From Dendrobium chrysotoxum (lineage: Eukaryota > Streptophyta > Magnoliopsida > Asparagales > Orchidaceae), in contig CM034305.1 in NCBI GenBank assembly GCA_019925795.1, forward strand, positions 66,948,573 to 67,012,572: a DNA stretch of 64,000 nt. The letters run 5' to 3'. A program made the position numbers and the translations under genes. The notes under the pieces were generated by a model, which saw nothing but the letters and a program-made list of their open reading frames with translations, was not told where the DNA came from and did no database searches. Of the stretch, positions 35,898-48,100 are shown piece by piece (the stretch's first letter is position 1; each line of letters opens with the position of its first letter).

Positions 35898-36000
35898 AAA
35901 TTCATACATTCTTATTATAAAAAAAATCTCAAACTCATAATCTCTCACTTAATCATAATATTACCATATAAATATCAATTAATATTAAAATAAGCTTATA

Positions 36001-36061
36001 TATATATATATATATAAACTAATCTGAATTATATATATATATATATAAACTAATCTGAATT
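36001..36061. repeat. Duplicated 31 bp TA-rich unit
   Basis: A (TA)n run followed by AAACTAATCTGAATT occurs twice in tandem, about 235 bp upstream of the MGCGGS gene. Confidence 0.85.
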
Positions 36062-36294
36062 ATAAAAAAAAAACTTATTATCTCTCTACTTACCGGTCTC
36101 CCACTATCCAACCTCCAATCACCATAAACAATCTTCATACTTGAAATCAAACCATCGCCCTCCGTAAACACCCGCAACTCCCCGCCGGAAACTCCTCTCC
36201 GCCGTCCGCCCACCTCTAAACCCAAACCATAATCTCCATCATCGCTCCCCTCTCATTAAATTCCCAATCCATTTTTTCTTCCGGCGATCTCCCG

Positions 36295-37432
36295 ATGGGC
36301 TGCGGAGGCTCTCGGCCGGAGCCGGACGACGAGGTACCGCCGGGCCTTCGGCCGTTCTGGAGGCGAATACAGGAGTTAAAGCGTTCTCGAATGGAAGATC
36401 CCCTTCGTCGGAGAAGGGAGCGAAAGAACAGCGTTGTTTCCACCGCCGAGCTCATCCATCCCGTTGAGGCGAATGCGATAGAGGAGAAGTCGGATGGGAT
36501 GGCGGAGGAGGTGCCCGGTTCGCCGAGCTTCCGGTTTTATTTAAACGATGCGGGTAAGGGAGGCCACGAGAGCCCGGTCCGTGGTAACCATCAAGGTGGG
36601 TTTTTTTTTTCATTTAGATGCTATTTGATCTTTGTTTTTACAGAATGGCCCTTTTTGTTGTACTTTTGGGAGGATGATTTATTTATAAATTTGGTCGATT
36701 ATTTGGGATTAAGATGTAATACAACTAAAGATCATTGATAAAATTATAAATAAATAAAGTTGTCCTTACATTTTTTAAAATTTTATTTATTCAGAATATT
36801 TAATAAAGAATAAAAGACGATGGAAATATGCAGTTTTAAATTTTTAAAAAGATAATAGCTTAATTGTAAAAAGATCTAAAATAATTTATATATCTCAATA
36901 ATTAATAGAGAGGTTTATTTTCCTAAAATCATAAATTCAAATTAAATATATTATAATTTATTATTCATCATGCCCAAACACAATAATAATAATAATCTAC
37001 AAAAATTGTAATAAAATTTTAAAATATAGCTTACAAAATAAATATTTTATCTTTAATATGCTCTAATTTAAATTCAAAAAAAATTTTCAATTCAATTTGT
37101 ATGTGAGTATGGCTTCATTTGAAATAATTTTTTAATGCTTTATTTTTAAAATACAATCATAATTTCTAATTTAGCTATTATTTTTTCGTTATCATCAATA
37201 AATTTTTATGCTAGAAAATTATTTTTACAACAACTTTAAAAAAATCATTTATCTCATAACAATTTATAATAATCTTTATAAAAAATTACAAATATCCCAA
37301 AATTATCCGATGAGATTAATTTTGTCTTTTAGATCTCATTTACTCGAAAGAATTTGCATACAACTATTGTTTTAATTTTTTGGTGCAGAGAAACTCAGTG
37401 AATCAAAGGAGCTGACAAATGAAAGTAGATAA
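36295..37432 (+). CDS. Small MGCGGS protein, probable N-myristoylation, two exons
   Basis: Exon 1 is 36295-36595 and exon 2 is 37389-37432. Donor CAAG|GTGGG and acceptor GGTGCAG|AG join in phase 1 to give 114 aa. The N-terminus MGCGGSRPEPDDEVPPGLRP has a glycine at position 2 and cysteine at 3, a classic context for myristoylation plus palmitoylation, predicting membrane attachment. A strongly basic stretch (about residues 20-45, with RSRMEDPLRRRRERKN) could strengthen membrane or nucleic-acid contact. The C-terminal half is Ser/Glu-rich and looks disordered. I recognise no catalytic domain and cannot name a family. GC-rich, codon-like composition in exon 1 and clean splice sites support a real gene. 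The frame also reads past the donor to 36738 if unspliced. Confidence 0.7.
36596..37388 (+). other. Intron of the MGCGGS gene
   Basis: A 793 bp AT-rich intron. A weak Tourist-like end pair (GGCTTCATTTGAAATAATTT near 37112 and CATTTATCTCATAAC near 37244) suggests an old MITE. Confidence 0.5.
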
Positions 37433-37550
37433 AGGTGCCCTCTAAAGTAGATTAAAGCTAGCTTCTTTCAGCATTATTTGTTTGTGTTTATTGTTTAATT
37501 GTTCATTTCTATAAGGATGGTAAAGAGTTGAGAAAGGAGAAATGGATTAA

Positions 37551-37671
37551 GGCTTCGTTTGGGACGGCTTTTTTATTGCTTTTTAAAATGGAGTTTTAGT
37601 TAAAAAAATTAAAAAATTTTAACTAAAAATCCGTTTTAAGAAGCAATAAAAAAACCGTCCCAAACGAAACC
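37551..37671. mobile_element. Tourist-like MITE
   Basis: GGCTTCGTTTGGGACGG to CCGTCCCAAACGAAACC, with TAA at 37548-37550 and 37672-37674. It lies about 120 bp past the MGCGGS stop codon and may fall in its 3' UTR. Confidence 0.8.
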
Positions 37672-37984
37672 TAAATTAATACCATTATCAATATCTTTAT
37701 TTTTTTCCTCAACTCTTAGGGCTCTTAACACCCTGAATCAATTTCCTCCTGGCTAACAGGCAAGCTTGGAGTTTTAAGAACTTTGAAAATGAGAACATCA
37801 AATGTTTCTTACTTGTAATATTCTAATCTTATAGAAGATTTATATATGTTTGTAGCATATTTATACATTGTCACTTCAATTAAATTGTTTTGATTCTTTG
37901 CTTAATGTCTTTGTTAAAAACCTAAGCCTTATTTGAGACCATGAATACCATTGTCATTAGCTTTCCCAAAACAAATACCATTTA

Positions 37985-38093
37985 GGCTTCATTTGAGATG
38001 ACTTTCTTACTGCTTCTTAAAGCAGTTTTCTAGTATAAAAATTACTAGTAAGCTGCTTTAAGAAGCCATAAAAAAGTCGTCACAAATGAAGCT
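37985..38093. mobile_element. Tourist-like MITE, diverged
   Basis: GGCTTCATTTGAGATGAC and the inverse GTCGTCACAAATGAAGC, flanked by TTA at 37982-37984 and 38094-38096. Confidence 0.7.
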
Positions 38094-38096
38094 TTA

Positions 38097-38794
38097 GAAA
38101 AATTATTTTTGTGGTGAGTTTTAAAATTTGAGAGACTCTGATGGAAGGAGGAACTTTAAACAAATGAATCTTTTGCCATGTATTGGAGAGATTATTACGT
38201 GGAGGGAGAATTGTTGATGCCTTATTTTGATACTAATACTATTCATACAAGAAAACTATATTGATCAAACACAACAACAAACTCATGCAAAAGAAACAAT
38301 AATCTACAATATATTGAACACTATTTTACAGATTTAAATATATATATACATATAACAAAAGAGCTATCTTATACTATCCAAGCATGATCTCCATGGGAAA
38401 GGGCTTCAAGCAAAAGAAGAGGAGATAGAGTCGTGATGAGATCCCGTCGAGGGTAGCCAAGCAATGGGATATATAACATGCGCAGCAATCCTGAATCCCT
38501 CTATGACAAAGAAGAGGTGACCACGTCGCGACAAGATCTCATTGGGGGAGGTCATTGATGAGACCGATGACATCTATAGCGATCCCAAAATCATCAATGA
38601 CGAAGAAGAGTCAAGGAAATCAAGATGTGGGGGTAGGGTACCAAGGAATGTATTGCTTTTTATGCTAGTGTTATGCATGTAAATACTATTGTTTAGATAT
38701 TAAATATGTAAATTAAATAGTTTTGAACGTTATGTATGTAAATCCCCATATATATACTACTCTGACCTTATAGCAAAAAAAAACAATCGATCTT
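38097..38794. other. Intergenic DNA
   Basis: A block at about 38370-38640 is less AT-rich and contains GAAGAAGAG-type words, but no frame or domain could be assigned. No gene was recognised. Confidence 0.35.
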
Positions 38795-38880
38795 ACACTA
38801 CAAATCTTCAGAAGTCCTTAAGAATCTTCCTTTAACTCTCTTGTGTGTGCTCTTGCCTTATGCACTTCTTTATGACTTTA
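38795..38880 (-). pseudogene. Relic copy of the COL terminal (CCT) exon
   Basis: Aligns by eye with the start of COL exon 4 (39001-39110). Shared words are CTTCAGAAG, GAATCT.CCTTTAACTCTC, TG(C)TCT.GCCTT and TGC(A/G)CTTCT. On the minus strand it keeps a KARAxTR...GRF..xSEDL trace, with a frameshift. It lies about 120 bp downstream of the real exon. Confidence 0.6.
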
Positions 38881-39000
38881 GAAAATAAAATAACAAAGGA
38901 TGCTCACTAATATATATACTTACCCATTCAACAGTTATAAACAAAACCACAAAAAACAGTCAATAATGTTTACATACAGATTAGGCTAAATCCTTTGTTT

Positions 39001-39115
39001 TTAGCCATTACTCCTACCATACAGTTCTTCAGAAGGTTTTATGAATCTACCTTTAACTCTCTTTCTGGTGTCTGCTCTAGCCTTCCTGGACTCATACCTA
39101 ATGCGCTTCTCATAC
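39001..39115 (-). CDS. COL: COL exon 4 (C-terminal half of CCT domain)
   Basis: Acceptor AATGTAG|G, then TATGAGAAGCGC, coding YEKRIRYESRKARADTRKRV and a short tail. Stop TAA at 39003-39001. Confidence 0.9.
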
Positions 39116-42100
39116 CTACATTTCCAGTTTCAATTATAGCAGATTTAGTCACCAGTCAATAGCCAAAGGCAAGATTGGGTTCATAAATCAAACAGAATAC
39201 TGGAAATTGTTTAACATCATAATGGAAATCGTACTGCTCGCCTTCGTGTTTGTCGTTTCTCTTTGTATCGTTGCATGGCGTTGCCCCTTTTCTCGGCAAA
39301 TATTTCCCGGTTGATCTTGAAAGAATTCACCAGCTCGTTTATAACGAGAGATTGCTCACCGGAAGATAGCTGCTGGCTACAGGTGCCTAGGACTGGATTG
39401 TGTGAAGAAGAAACAGAAGGATTTTTTTGAGATGATGTTGGTCCACTAAGTATTGAGCTGTCCGGATTGCTTTTCCACTTGCTTTGTTTGCTAGATGCGC
39501 CAAGCTGATGAGGGAAACCAACATAAAAGGGATCATAGTTACCAGTGTTAGTGAGAATTGTGTAGCTTTGCTTTGTTGATATGAATTTGAAGCACTATGG
39601 ACATGCAAAAAAATTTTAGTTTAAAAAAGTTTTCTTTCATGTTGATTTTAGTTAACTTGGAATTTAATCTGAATTTGAGGGAGATACTGTTATGTACTTA
39701 TCGAGTAACAGACTTTGCTTTGCTTCAAGCATAGTGGAGGATTAGGGATTTTGATGGTGGTAATGGTGGCTGGAGAATGCATTATGATATATCACCAAGG
39801 ACTGTATGTATATAAAAGTTAACATTTATAGTACATTATATAATATCACATTGAATGATATAAAAAATAAGAGTAATTTTTGCGGGGGTATAATTGAGTT
39901 CTGCTAGCTCGAGCTTAGCTCTATAAATAGCTTGTGAGCCAAACTCAATGAGCTAACTTGAATCATTTAAAAAAATTGATATATCATACACTTAACATAA
40001 ATTATGATGGAAGAGTCAAAGTAAATTTTTTTGCAAAAACTTACATTTTGAGATGGCATTTGATGAATGTTGTTAGTAGAGAAGACATCCACATTGGCTG
40101 AAGGACAGTTTTTATCATAGAAGCCTTCTTGGACTTCAGTATTAGTAAAAGAATTTTCCTTAAGAAGCCATTGTAACTCTTAATGATAAAGCATGGATTA
40201 TTTGCTAAATGGTCAACTTCAAGGGGACAGGATGTATTGAGCTCTCTAGATTGTCCCGAATTGAAATCCCTAACTGCAAAAGCATAAAACAAATGATGAA
40301 AGCTGCTAGATGGACAGAAAGAAAACGTCAAATTAGACCAATTAATTGATGGCAAAGAAAAACTTAAGAGACCAATTTATGATGCACAACATCTATACCG
40401 CATGATGAATGGAGATATAGTAACTGATAGCAAATCACTTAGTAATAATCAGCAAAATATCCATGTATTAGCAGTAAAGCTTTCCTTGGACTTGTTAAGT
40501 TGTGGAGCCTAATTAATTCCCTATGATGAAACATCATACACCAAAGCAACGATTATCAATATTTATGATTTATTTTATTAAGTATGTTGAAATTTTTATT
40601 GGAGTTCTTCCCAATAACTGCAAAATACAGACGGTTCACCAAGTGACATGCATAATTTATTACTTTAGCCCAATAGACTCTATCCAACCCAGCATTAGAT
40701 AACATACACCGAACTTTCTCCACCAAAGTCTAGTTCATCCTCTCTGCCACCCCATTCTTCTGTGGTGTCTCTCTAACAGTGAAGTGATGTTCTATCCTAA
40801 AATCTCTAGCACTCTTGCAAGAATGCATCCGAAGTATATTCGCCCCCACTGTTTGAGCTGATACACCGGATCTTTTTGACAGTTTGCGTCTCAATCCACT
40901 TCTTCCAAATTTTGAAAATCTCTAGTACCTCGCTCTTACACCTCATGGTGTACACCCAAACATATATGGAGTAATCATCAATAAAAGAGACAAAGTATCA
41001 CTGCCCGCCGATTGATGCCTTCGTCAAGCCCCAAATATCTATGTGAACATACTCTAGGATATCCTTTGTATTGTGGTTGGAAATACCAACGAATACACGT
41101 GTCTTCTTGTCAAACACATAACTTTCATAAAGATTGAGCTTGCAAGTGCTTGCTCCTTTAATCAATCCTTGTTTCACCCAAGTTATAAGAAAAGCCTATC
41201 CGACAAGAGCTAGCCGCATATGCCACAATACAGTGGCATCCGAAGAATCATCAGCAATAGCAGCCGATCCAATCACTGTTCTTCTCTAAAAATAGTAAAG
41301 GTTATGGTGACGAACTCCTTTCAGATAAATCAACACTTCATGATATATCTTCAGAACTCATGCTTCAATGACTACCTTTGTAGCTCGCAGTTTCTAAAGC
41401 CCCAACAGACAGTAAATTCTTCCTGATATTTGGAACATGTCTTACATCAGTCAGCTCTCTCATAGTGCCATCATACATTCTAATGAAGATGCTCCCTATA
41501 CTAATTGTACGACAAGCCTGATCATTTCTCATAATCACAACACCACTATGACGCTCCTTATAGGTACAAAACTACTCTCTAGTGGGACAAATGTGATAGA
41601 TAGCACTAGTATCCAGAATCCAGCATGAGTCATCTGAATACAAACTCTGAGAAACTACAGACAGCGATACATTTAAATCTTTATCACACTCTTCCAAGCA
41701 AAAATTAGCCTCAGTGGAAACTCCATTTCCCTTCTCCTTCAGCTTCAGGCAATCTTTCTTCCAATAATCAATCTTAAAGAAGAAAGCACATTGATTCTTC
41801 CCAAGACTACATCCACGAGATTTGCCCCGCTTACTGGCGCCCTTTCTCTTTTTCTCAGATCTTCTTTGTTGGAGTGTGAGAGCCTCAGCTGAATCCATAT
41901 TTGTAAACTCTTTGTCTCGACGCCGGAACTCGTGATTCAGCAATGTAGTAGTCACCTCACCATAGTTCAAGACCTCCTTCCCATGACTGAGCGTCATCGT
42001 GAAGTTTTCGTACTCATCCGAGAGCAAATTCAGTAGAAGGAGCACCTTATCTTAACCTCCTCATCCAAATTCAAAAGATCTGCCAACAGCTTTGTGAAGT

Positions 42101-45100
42101 CATTCAAATGCTAATTAATTATAATACCATGCCTCATCTGAAACCTGTAGAACTGACATTTCATATGAAGACGATTCTCCACGCTCTTCGTTAGATACTT
42201 ATTCTTCAAAGTCTTCCACAGCTTCACAACTGAAGTCTCCATCATCACCTCATACTTGATCTCCTGAGGTAAGCAATTTCTAATCAAGCCACAAGCACTC
42301 TGGTTCATCTTAAGTCAATCTCTCTCAGACATCTCTTCATGACATTCATCGCCATCCAGAACATCCTCCAGATTCAAAGAGCACAACGTATCTATCACTT
42401 CACATCACCACATGCCAAAGTTTTCTTTGCCGTCAAATTTCGTCATGTCAATTTTGACGGGATGTGCAATCACCTGATGAATCGACACCTTCTCCACTGA
42501 TGAGGTGGATGTATCCATGACTCTACCAGATCTCATAGCCTCCACCAAATTGTAACCTCCTTATGACGTCGTAATTGTACCAATCTGGCTCAGCAATCAA
42601 TCAAACCCAGAGCATCTGATCCGTCCGAATATTGCTACAAGCCCGACCAAACCACACCAACAGGAACCGTTCGCCGTCATCAGAAATCATTGAAATCCGA
42701 CTCTAACACCAATTGTTATGGAAACAATCACAGTGAAAATAAAAAATCAGAAATCACACAACACAATCAATTACAAACACAACGATTTACATGGTTCGGC
42801 GAATATTCCTACGTCCATAGGGAGGGTATGATGATTTCACTATATTGGAGAACCATAAGGAATTACAATAGCTCTCAAGTTTTCTCTTTTCTCTTACATA
42901 CAACAGCCCTCAACCCTTAATTTATAGAATTGAGGCAAAACAAAATAAGGAAATCTAATTAATGAAAATTTAATTAATTCCAATTAGATCTCCCCAATCA
43001 AAGAAAATTAAATCTCCTAATTTTGGCAACAAATGGGGCTCTAATTAATGCAAAAATAAGCCACTAAAGCTTTCCAAATTAAAGCTTATTTAGCTTTAGA
43101 AATAATTCCAATCAATAACAGGATGTAGCTATTAATTAACAGAACTAGTAAAAATTTCAGGATGAGTTTTATTTATCTTCGTTTTGTTTCATTAGCTCTC
43201 CCAGAATTGAGTTAAGACTCTTCTGATTCTGAACATGAGTAATTATACATTATTACACATATAAATTGTTCAACATAGGTCTATCTAAAACAATTTCTAA
43301 TATCTAAATATATGATGTATCAATGCTGAAACAAACTATTTCAACAATAACTGAATTAAATTTCTGCATATGCATCAACTGGACAGCTGTACAATTTCTC
43401 TGCCTGAGTGGGTTCCTATTTATCACGATTCTGCACACTCTACAATACATCTTTAGATGATAAGAACAATAAAAACAAAAACAAGTTATTTTAAGCGAGC
43501 TTAAAACCGAAATTATATAACATAAACGGCTAACAAGTTCAAAGACTATATCCAAGTTATTTCAAGTTACAATGCCAGTTTTATAATTTTCAATTTTGAA
43601 GGGAGGAGGTCCTGTGTTACAACCAGAGACCATAAAATCAAATAGGGTAGCCAATGCAGCATGCCAGAACATTTGGGGCGGTAGAAAGATAGAAGGTTTA
43701 ACGTTCCAGCTTTATACAAAAATCCAACACATACAAATAAAGAAAAAAACTGCAAGAACTATAAAAGACACTAGATTTTTTACTTAGAAAACCTTGAAAA
43801 GGAAAAAACCATTGGGTCTGACCCTATTGTAATGATTCATTAGTATTTATCATTGATTACAAATAATGCCCCTCATTAAGGGAAGACATTAAAACTATTG
43901 TTGGGAAGAAAAACTACGCAACAAAACAAACGAGAAAAAGAAAGCAGCAGAAAAGTACGCCGATTTAACATGAGAAAATCCAAAACCAGGAAAAAACCAC
44001 AGAGCTGTAATACACCAAGAAATTAACTATGAAAACTGAGAGATCTTTCTCTCTCACTCTCTCCTTGTCTCACTTCACTTCTCTTTTCGTTCTCTCTCTA
44101 CACAATATAGACAAAGAGAGGCACTTAAATTACACCAAGGGATGTGATTCTTCAAGTTAAGAATGAAAAAATGAGAAAAAAAATTGCCCAACCCGACTCG
44201 CAATGTCGCGACGCTCAACTCCTCGACTCCAGTCTGACTTGCAACTGCAACGCTTTACTCTCTATCTCCAACCAGACACTGCAACACCGCAATGCTTGAG
44301 TATACATCGCTTTACCTCTGCAACCCCCCAATAAGCTCGACTGATGGAATTGAGATTTGATTCAACGGTACAACCTGATTGATCAGCACAATAAGATTCC
44401 ACACAAAACTAACAAACATGCAAAGAACATATTACATGGTTAAGGTTGGAAGCTCAAGTTGATGTTGATGGCGTGCACCAATCTTATAAGCGATGGCGTG
44501 TGTTGGCATTATTGGCAATGGTAGGTAATGAAGTTAGTAGACATTGGAGTAGCCAAGCGACGTGGTCTGTGAACCGTAATCAGCAAGCAAAGGAGGTTAG
44601 AAGGAGCTTAGTAGGGCGACAGTGGTCAGACGATTGCAATCTGGCAAAGGCAGTCTGAGGATCGTAGTCAACGAGCGAAGGAGGTCCGAGAAATGTAATC
44701 GAATGGCAACAGTGGTGGAAGGGTCGTAATCAGACGATGGTGGTCGAAGGACCTTAGTCGGCAGGCGACGTAGAACAAAAGGACCATAATTAGGCAACGA
44801 TGGTTGGAGGATCGTAGTCGTGTGATATTGGTCAGAGGAAAGTAGTCGGGCAATGGTGGTCTGAGAACCATAGTCGGCGGGTAATGGAGGTCAAAAGTGT
44901 TGCAGTCAGGCGATGATGGTGAGTATCTTTTGTTTAGTAGTAATAGATCTAGTAGGGGGACTATGACTTTAGGCGATCAAGTCATTAATAAGAGTACACG
45001 TTTTAGATATTTCGGGTCTTTTGTTCAAAGTGATTGTGAAATAGATGGTGATATTATTAGTATAATTCAAATTGGATGGTTGAAGCGAAGAAATGCATTA

Positions 45101-48100
45101 CGCCTATTGAGTGATAGAAAAGTACTCTCAAACTTAAGGAAAAATTCTATAAGATGGTGGTGAGACCTACAATTCTTTATGGTGCAGAATGCTGGTGATT
45201 AAAAGACAAGCATAAAATTAAGTTAAGTGTTGCAGAGATGATGATGCTCGGGCGGATGAGTGGCTTCACTCTTAGAGACAGAATGCGAAATGAGTATGTA
45301 CATGAAAAGGTTGGAGTAGCTCCAGTGGAAAATAAGATTAGAGAGAATAGCCTTAGATAGTTTGGTCACATAAAATGTCGGCCTTTGGATGACCCAGTTA
45401 GGAGAGTAGTGTAAGAAACTTCACACATTCTCCTAACAGCATTCGGTTACTACTTCATCAAGACCAACCACGTGTCATACTACACGTTCCAGCTCCTGCT
45501 CTGTAAGAAACCTCTATCATAGCTTTTCACTTTCTATTACAACATATATCTATATATACTGACTGTAATGAACTGTAGCAAGTAATGTGTGGAATATAGG
45601 AAAACCTCTCCTCTAAACGAGCTTCCTCTATAACACTATCTCTGTAACACTCTTTCTGAGTTTACAGGTCTTCATGATATCAGAGACTAATCCACAGTAA
45701 TCCCACCCTTTCTCATCTTCTTCCCTATGCATCATTCAACCACCATGTCTTCTACAAATCAGTGTGAGCCAGCAGCATCCGCCGCATCTACCGAACCACT
45801 CTCCATCCCCTCCTCCCTCAAATTTCTAATGAGCAATGTCAAAAATATCATTACTCAGCCACTTACCGCAGACAATCACCCCACCTGGCGAACACAACTT
45901 CTGAAACTGTTTCATGCGAATGGCTTCGAAGGATTCCTAGATGGCTCCAATTCATGTCCTTAGCGTCTTCTACCCAATGACACCAACCAGCTCGTTCCGA
46001 ATCCCAACTATGCTACTTGGCTTTTGCTAGATCAAAACCTTGCTGCTGCATTATACTCAGTAATCTCACCCAATCTACTTTCCTATGTTCTCTCAGTCGA
46101 GCATTGCGTCGACATCTGGACTACCCTATATCGCCGTCTCCAGTCCAGCACCCGTTCCCAGATCATTCAACTAAAGAACGAAATGCATCATCTCTCTATG
46201 AAGGACCAGTCCATGACTCAATACCTACTAGAAATCAAATCCAAAGTCGACTCTCTGGAAGCTTCTGGAACCCAAGGATGTCATATACTACGTCCTTAAC
46301 AAACTCCCGCAATCATACCAGGCATTTAAAACAGCCATTCACACCAATCTTCAGCCCCTAAGCCTAGACGATCTCTACACTCTCCTCTGCAGCGAGGAGC
46401 TGAACCTCGCACATGAAGCTACCCACGAACTCCACTCCCTGTAACTCTCTGGCAATACGATGGCACTGACTGCATCCCGCGGTCGAGGTCACGATCGTTC
46501 CGGCCAACCTCGAGGTTGGTCATCCTTTAACAACCGCAATAACCCGAACCCCCAACAAATCTCTCGCGGCGGCAAATCTCCACGGACTCCTGTTCACTGC
46601 CAAATTTGTAGAAAATTCGGACATACAACAGTTCGCTGCTGGTATCGCCACGACACTCAGTACAACACCGAGCCACCCTCAACTGCTCTATTTAGCTCGC
46701 CTTCTTCTCAAATGCCAACAGACTGTACCTTGACAGTGGCGCCTCCTCTCACTTGACATCTGATCCAGCTCACCTGCATACGTCCTAAGCATATACCGGA
46801 ACCAACCAAGTCATTCTTGGAAATGGGCAACAACTTACCATTCAAAACACCGGTAAAGGTTTGCTGCCTACTTCGTCAAGTAGTCTCCAACTATCTCAAT
46901 TAAATCTCGTTCCTAACCTATCCTTCAACCTCTTATCCGTTCATCGATTAGCCTCTGACAATGATTGCCTCATTACTTTCTCTGCAAATGGCTACTAAAT
47001 CAAGGATCAGAAGACCTGCCGTCTTCTTCTCATGGGTCCCTGTATTAACAGGCTATACCCATTCCAGTCGCTGCCCTCTACAGCTTAACCGTCCACTGAG
47101 CTCGCTCTCATCTCCATACAAACTGTTCCCGATCTATGGCACCGCAGACTCGGACACCCCTCAGCTCAAACACTATGCAGTTTAGCTAAAAATAGTCCTA
47201 CTGTTTGTATCTCCTCTACTAGTATACATTCTAATGCATGTCGGATGGCCAAGAGCCACCGACTCCCTTTTAATGTATCTTCCAATTCTAGTAAATCACC
47301 TCTTTTACTCATACATACGGACGTCTAGGGCCCTTCTCCCACTCCCTCCATTCAGGGATATCGCTATTACGTCTCGTTCATCGACGACTTCTCTAAATTC
47401 ACATGGGTTTATCTCTTACACCAAAAATCAGACGTCTTACATAAATTTATTGAATTCAAAAACATGGCCGAATGCCAATTTCATGCCTCAATTAAAATCC
47501 TCCGCACAGACGGTGGCGGTGAATTCATAAATAATAAACTCACCTATCTCCTCAAACAACACAGCATTCTACATCAATTCACATGCCCATACTCACCCTC
47601 TCAAAACGACGTAGCAAAAAGGAAGCACCATCACCTCACGAAAATCATCCGCACTCTGCTCATTCAAGCATCACTTCCCCAATCCCTATGGGTTGATACA
47701 CTCCACGCAGCAATCCACCTAATCAACCGCCTACCATCCCGCAATACCTCCAACATGTCCCCTTATGAACTACTACATGGCACCAAACTTACCTACGAGC
47801 ATCTCAAAGTTTTTGGATGTCTCTGTTATCCCTGACTTCGACCATATTCCCCTAACAAGCTCTCACCGCTCTCCCATCCCTGTGTGTTCATCGGATATGC
47901 TCCCTCTCAAAAGGGTTACCGATGTCTAGACCCTCTCACAAACAAAGTCTACACATCCCCGCATGTCATTTTTAACGAAGCAATCTTCCCATTCTCCCAA
48001 CCATAGTTATCTACCTCCACAAAACAGCATAAACCCACCCCATCCTCAACTCCACCCCTACTACTTATCCCAGCATCCAGCCTGCCTTCTTCTATTTCAA

